A stretch of 8,748 nt of DNA. Source: Massilia sp. (GTDB taxonomy: Bacteria; Pseudomonadota; Gammaproteobacteria; Burkholderiales; Burkholderiaceae_D). Both the position numbers and the translations under genes were made by a program. How positions within the stretch are numbered: position 1 is the first letter of the stretch; the number at the start of each line of letters is the position of its first letter. The stretch is from contig DOUW01000017.1 in the NCBI GenBank assembly GCA_003520365.1, positions 351 through 9,098 on the forward strand, written 5' to 3'. The notes beneath the pieces are model-generated. The model did not search any database, was not told where the DNA came from, and was given only the letters and a program-made list of their open reading frames with translations. Shown piece by piece: positions 5,552 to 8,748 of this stretch.

Positions 5552-8500
5552 TCAAGCCACCGGCTTCTTGACCCTGAACCACGCCGCATACAGCGCCGGC
5601 AGGAACAGCAGGGTCAGCGCGGTCGCCACCAGCAGCCCGCCCATGATCGCCACCGCCATCGGCCCCCAGAACACCGAGCGCGACAGTGGGATCATGGCCA
5701 GCGCCGCGGCGGCGGCCGTCAGCAGGATCGGCCGGCAGCGGCGCACCGCGGCCTCGACGATCGCGTCCCAGGCCTCGGCGCCGCCCTTGATGTCCTGCTC
5801 GATCTGGTCGACCAGGATCACCGAGTTGCGGATGATCATGCCGAACAGCGCGATCACACCCAGGTTCGCGACGAAGCCGAACGGGCGATCGAGGATCAAG
5901 AGCGCCATCGCGGCGCCGGCCACGCCCAGCGGACCGGTCAGGAACACCAGCAGCGAGCGCGAGAAGCTGTGCAGCTGCAGCATCAGCAGCGTGAACACGA
6001 TGAACAGCACCAGCGGCACGTTGGCCGAGATCGAGGCCTCGGCTTCCGAACTGTCGGCGGCCGCGCCTTCGAGCGTGATGCGGTAGCCGGCCGGCAGCTG
6101 GGCGCGCAGGGCGGCCAGCTGCTCGCCGACCTGGGTCGAGACGGTCGGGCCCTGGATGCTGTCGACCACGTCGGACTGGACCATGATCGCCCACTCGCGG
6201 CCCTCGCGCCAGACCACGCCCGGCTCCCATACGAATTCGACGCGCGCCACCTGGCCGATGGTCACCGAACGGCCCGATGCGGTCGGGATATTCGTATCGC
6301 GCAGCACCGTGATGGTCGAGCGCTCCTCGACCGGCTGGCGCACCACGATGTCGATCAGTTCGTTGGTCTCGCGGAACTGGCCGACGGTGGTCCCCGACAG
6401 CACGGTGTTCACGGCGCGCCGCACCGATTGCGAGGTCACGCCCAGGGCCCGCAATTTATCCTGGTCGAGGTCGAGGCGCAGCACCTTCACCGATTCGTTC
6501 CAATTGTCGTTGACGCCGACCGCGTTCGGGTTCGCGCGCAGCACGTCCTTGACCTGGTCGGCCAGGCCGCGCACCACGCCGATGTCCGGACCGGCCACCT
6601 GGAACTGCACCGGATACGGCACCGGCGGCCCGTTCGGCAGCAGCTTGACGCGGCCGCGCACCTCGGGGAATTCGTTCCGGAAGACGTCCTGGATCTTCAC
6701 GCGCAGCGCCTCGCGCTGGGCGACGTCCTTCGGCAGCACCACGAACTGCGAGACGTTCGACTGCGGGAAGATCTGGTCCAGCGGCAGGTAGAAGCGCGGG
6801 CTGCCGGTGCCGACATAACTCGTGATGCTTTCCACCTCCGGCTGCTTGCGCACGAAGGTCTCGAACTTCTTCACCAGCGCCTCGTTGGCGGCAAAGCTGG
6901 TGCCTTCCGGCAGCCACATCTCGACCATCAGCTCGGGGCGGCTCGAATCCGGGAAGAACTGCTTCTCGATGAACTTGAAACCGAACACGCCGAGGAAGAA
7001 CACCGCCAGGCTGAGCACGATCGTGGTCCAGCGGAACTCGACGCACCAGGACACCAGGCGGCGGAAACGGCGGAAGCCCGGGGTGTCGAACACATCGTGC
7101 GAGGACTGGGCGTGGCCGTGCGGCGTCACCTTCAGCAGCAGGAAACCGATGTAGGGCGTAAAGGTGACCGCCACCACCCACGACACGATGAGGGCGATCG
7201 CGTTCACCGAGAACATCGAGAAGGTGTACTCGCCCGCCGCCGATTTCGCCAGGCCGATCGGCAGGAAGCCGGCGGCCGTGATCAGGGTCCCGGTCAGCAT
7301 CGGGATCGCGGTCGAGGTGTAGGCGAAGGTTGCCGCCTCGAAGCGCGACAGGCCCTCCTCCATCTTGCGCACCATCATCTCGACCGCGATGATGGCGTCG
7401 TCGACCAGGAGGCCGAGGGCGATGATCAGGGCGCCGAGCGAGACCTTGTGCAGCGAGATGTCGAGCATGCGCATGAAGAGGAAGGTGATCGCCAGCACCA
7501 GCGGGATGGTCAGCGCCACCACCATGCCGGGCCGCACGTCGATGCGCAGCTTCGGCTTGGTGTGCAGGCCGAGCGCCAGGAAACTCACCGCCAGCACGAT
7601 GACCACGGCCTCGACCAGCACGTGCATGAATTCGTTGACCGAGGCGGTGACCGCCTGCGGCTGGTTCGACACGCGTTCCAGTTCGATGCCGACCGGGAGC
7701 TGGGCGCGGATCCGCGCCACCGTCTCGTCCAGCGACTCGCCCAGCGCGATGATATTGCCGCCCTTCTCCATCGACACGCCCAGGCCGATCACTTCCTTGC
7801 CGTTGAAGCGCATTTTATCGGTCGGCGGATCCTGGTATTCGCGCTTGACCTGTGCGAAGTCGCCCAGGCGGAAGGTGGTGTTCCCGGCGCGCAGCTGCAG
7901 GTCTTCCAGCTCGCGCGTGGTGCGGATGGCGCCGGTGACGCGCACCTGCAGGTTGTCGGTCGGGGTGACCAGGACGCCGGCCGCCTCGACCTGGTTCTGG
8001 GTCGCGATCTGGTTGACGATCTGCTCGAAGGGCACGCCCAGCTGGGCGAACTTCTTGTTCGAGAACAGGATGTTGACCTTCTCGTTCTGCACTCCGAACT
8101 GCTCGACCTTGGCCACCAGCGGCACGCCGAGCAGCTGCTGGCGCACGAAGTCGGCGTAATCCTTCATCTCGGCATAGGTGAAGCCGTCGCCCGAGAGCGC
8201 GAAGATCGAGCCGTAGGTGTCGCCGAATTCGTCGTTGAAGAAAGGACCGATCACGCCCTGCGGCAGGGTGCCGGCGATGTCGCCGATCTTCTTCCTCACC
8301 TGGTACCAGGAATCCGGCACGTCCTTCGGCGGCGTCGACTCGCGCAGCTCGAGGATGATGGTGGTCTCGCCCGGTTTCGAGAAGCTGCGGATCTTGTCGA
8401 CGTGGGGGGTTTCCTGGAGCTTCCTTTCCAGCTTGTCGGTGACCTGCTCGGCCATCTGCACCGCGGTCGCACCGGGCCAGATGGCGCGCACCACCATGGC

Positions 8501-8638
8501 GCGGAAGGTGAACGGCGGGTCCTCGTCCTGGCCCAGCTTCTGGTAGCTGAAGATCCCGCCGAGCAGCAGCGCGGCGATCAGGAAGCGCGTCAGCGGGATG
8601 TTCTCGAGCGCCCAGCGCGACAGGTTGAAGCCCTTCAT
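5552..8638 (-). CDS. RND (HAE-1-type) multidrug efflux transporter, inner-membrane pump subunit
   Basis: This is a proton-driven pump of the AcrB superfamily, which exports drugs or other hydrophobic compounds through a tripartite complex with a periplasmic adaptor and an outer-membrane channel. The 1028-residue length is typical. A first membrane helix (about 16-34) leads into a large periplasmic loop. TM2-TM6 lie at about 340-505, TM7 near 545-565, then a second periplasmic loop, and TM8-TM12 at the C-terminus. The TM4 proton-relay motif LGLLVDDAI contains Asp413 and Asp414, equivalent to AcrB Asp407/408. The TM10 residue equivalent to AcrB Lys940 is Arg937, in GMIIRNSVILVDQIEQ. The start ATG at 8638-8636 overlaps the upstream stop codon (ATGA), and GGAG lies 7 nt before it. 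That coupling implies co-translation with the upstream adaptor-like gene. Overall style recalls TriC/MexK-like pumps, but substrate and exact subfamily cannot be read from the sequence. Confidence 0.93.
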   Translation of the reverse strand: MKGFNLSRWALENIPLTRFLIAALLLGGIFSYQKLGQDEDPPFTFRAMVVRAIWPGATAVQMAEQVTDKLERKLQETPHVDKIRSFSKPGETTIILELRESTPPKDVPDSWYQVRKKIGDIAGTLPQGVIGPFFNDEFGDTYGSIFALSGDGFTYAEMKDYADFVRQQLLGVPLVAKVEQFGVQNEKVNILFSNKKFAQLGVPFEQIVNQIATQNQVEAAGVLVTPTDNLQVRVTGAIRTTRELEDLQLRAGNTTFRLGDFAQVKREYQDPPTDKMRFNGKEVIGLGVSMEKGGNIIALGESLDETVARIRAQLPVGIELERVSNQPQAVTASVNEFMHVLVEAVVIVLAVSFLALGLHTKPKLRIDVRPGMVVALTIPLVLAITFLFMRMLDISLHKVSLGALIIALGLLVDDAIIAVEMMVRKMEEGLSRFEAATFAYTSTAIPMLTGTLITAAGFLPIGLAKSAAGEYTFSMFSVNAIALIVSWVVAVTFTPYIGFLLLKVTPHGHAQSSHDVFDTPGFRRFRRLVSWCVEFRWTTIVLSLAVFFLGVFGFKFIEKQFFPDSSRPELMVEMWLPEGTSFAANEALVKKFETFVRKQPEVESITSYVGTGSPRFYLPLDQIFPQSNVSQFVVLPKDVAQREALRVKIQDVFRNEFPEVRGRVKLLPNGPPVPYPVQFQVAGPDIGVVRGLADQVKDVLRANPNAVGVNDNWNESVKVLRLDLDQDKLRALGVTSQSVRRAVNTVLSGTTVGQFRETNELIDIVVRQPVEERSTITVLRDTNIPTASGRSVTIGQVARVEFVWEPGVVWREGREWAIMVQSDVVDSIQGPTVSTQVGEQLAALRAQLPAGYRITLEGAAADSSEAEASISANVPLVLFIVFTLLMLQLHSFSRSLLVFLTGPLGVAGAAMALLILDRPFGFVANLGVIALFGMIIRNSVILVDQIEQDIKGGAEAWDAIVEAAVRRCRPILLTAAAAALAMIPLSRSVFWGPMAVAIMGGLLVATALTLLFLPALYAAWFRVKKPVA

Positions 8639-8748
8639 TTGGCGGCTCCGCCGGCGGCGGAAGGAGCCGGAGCAGGAGCAGGAGCAGCGGCGGGCGCCGA
8701 AGCCGGCACGGGAGCGCCCGCGGCCTCGGCCTCGGTGTCGCCGCGGCG
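8635..8748 (-). CDS. C-terminal 37 residues of a probable periplasmic adaptor (membrane fusion protein) of the RND pump
   Basis: An open frame enters from the window edge and ends at the TGA at 8637-8635, which overlaps the pump start codon by 4 bp. The visible peptide begins RRGDTEAEAAG and continues as an Ala/Pro-rich tail (APAPAPAPS, ending GGAAK). Such low-complexity tails are common at the C-terminus of RND adaptor lipoproteins, and an adaptor directly upstream of the pump is the usual operon order. No conserved adaptor domain is inside the window, so the identity rests on context. The high-GC Ala/Pro repeat could also be an ordinary linker of another protein. Confidence 0.6.
   Translation of the reverse strand, partial: RRGDTEAEAAGAPVPASAPAAAPAPAPAPSAAGGAAK

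Noticed and set aside
5552..8748. The efflux genes considered as recently acquired DNA beside a tRNA
   Set aside because: The tRNA 3' end faces tig, away from the efflux genes. I see no integrase or direct repeat of the tRNA end, and base composition looks the same as the neighbours.

Overview
The window is a GC-rich bacterial chromosome segment in which every recognisable gene lies on the minus strand. Reading in the direction of transcription (high to low coordinates) the order is: the 3' end of a probable efflux adaptor gene, a complete RND efflux pump gene, a 448-bp gene-free stretch with repeats, tRNA-Leu(UAG), tig, clpP, clpX and the 5' two thirds of lon. The protein sequences and the order tRNA-Leu/tig/clpP/clpX/lon fit a betaproteobacterium of the order Burkholderiales. 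Oxalobacteraceae (Massilia-like) is my best guess, but it is an inference from general familiarity and not a database result.

Positions 1-5103 form the protein quality-control block. Trigger factor (tig) meets nascent chains at the ribosome. ClpX unfolds substrates and feeds them to the ClpP peptidase. Lon is an independent ATP-dependent protease. All visible catalytic and nucleotide-binding motifs are intact, and several align residue for residue with E. coli numbering. The genes are co-directional, but the junctions are not plain. There is a bipartite hairpin with a U-tract between tig and clpP, a terminator-like hairpin between clpP and clpX, and a strong terminator between clpX and lon. 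Downstream of that last terminator sits a sigma-32-like promoter candidate for lon. tRNA-Leu ends only 31 bp before the tig start codon.

Positions 5104-5551 hold no gene. They contain a terminator just upstream of the tRNA, a 10-bp inverted repeat with a 40-nt interior, and four REP-type palindromes. The REP units carry GTAG heads and are arranged with nested mirror symmetry (two minus, then two plus). A terminator-like hairpin for the efflux operon follows. The REP cluster marks the boundary between the conserved protease block and the efflux genes.

Positions 5552-8748 carry an RND (HAE-1-type) transporter of 1028 residues. It overlaps by 4 bp (ATGA) the end of an upstream gene encoding an Ala/Pro-rich C-terminus, most likely its periplasmic adaptor. 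No outer-membrane channel or regulator is visible.

I see no convincing undescribed multi-gene system. The most interesting material is non-coding: the mirrored REP cluster with covarying stems, and the layered terminators between the protease genes.
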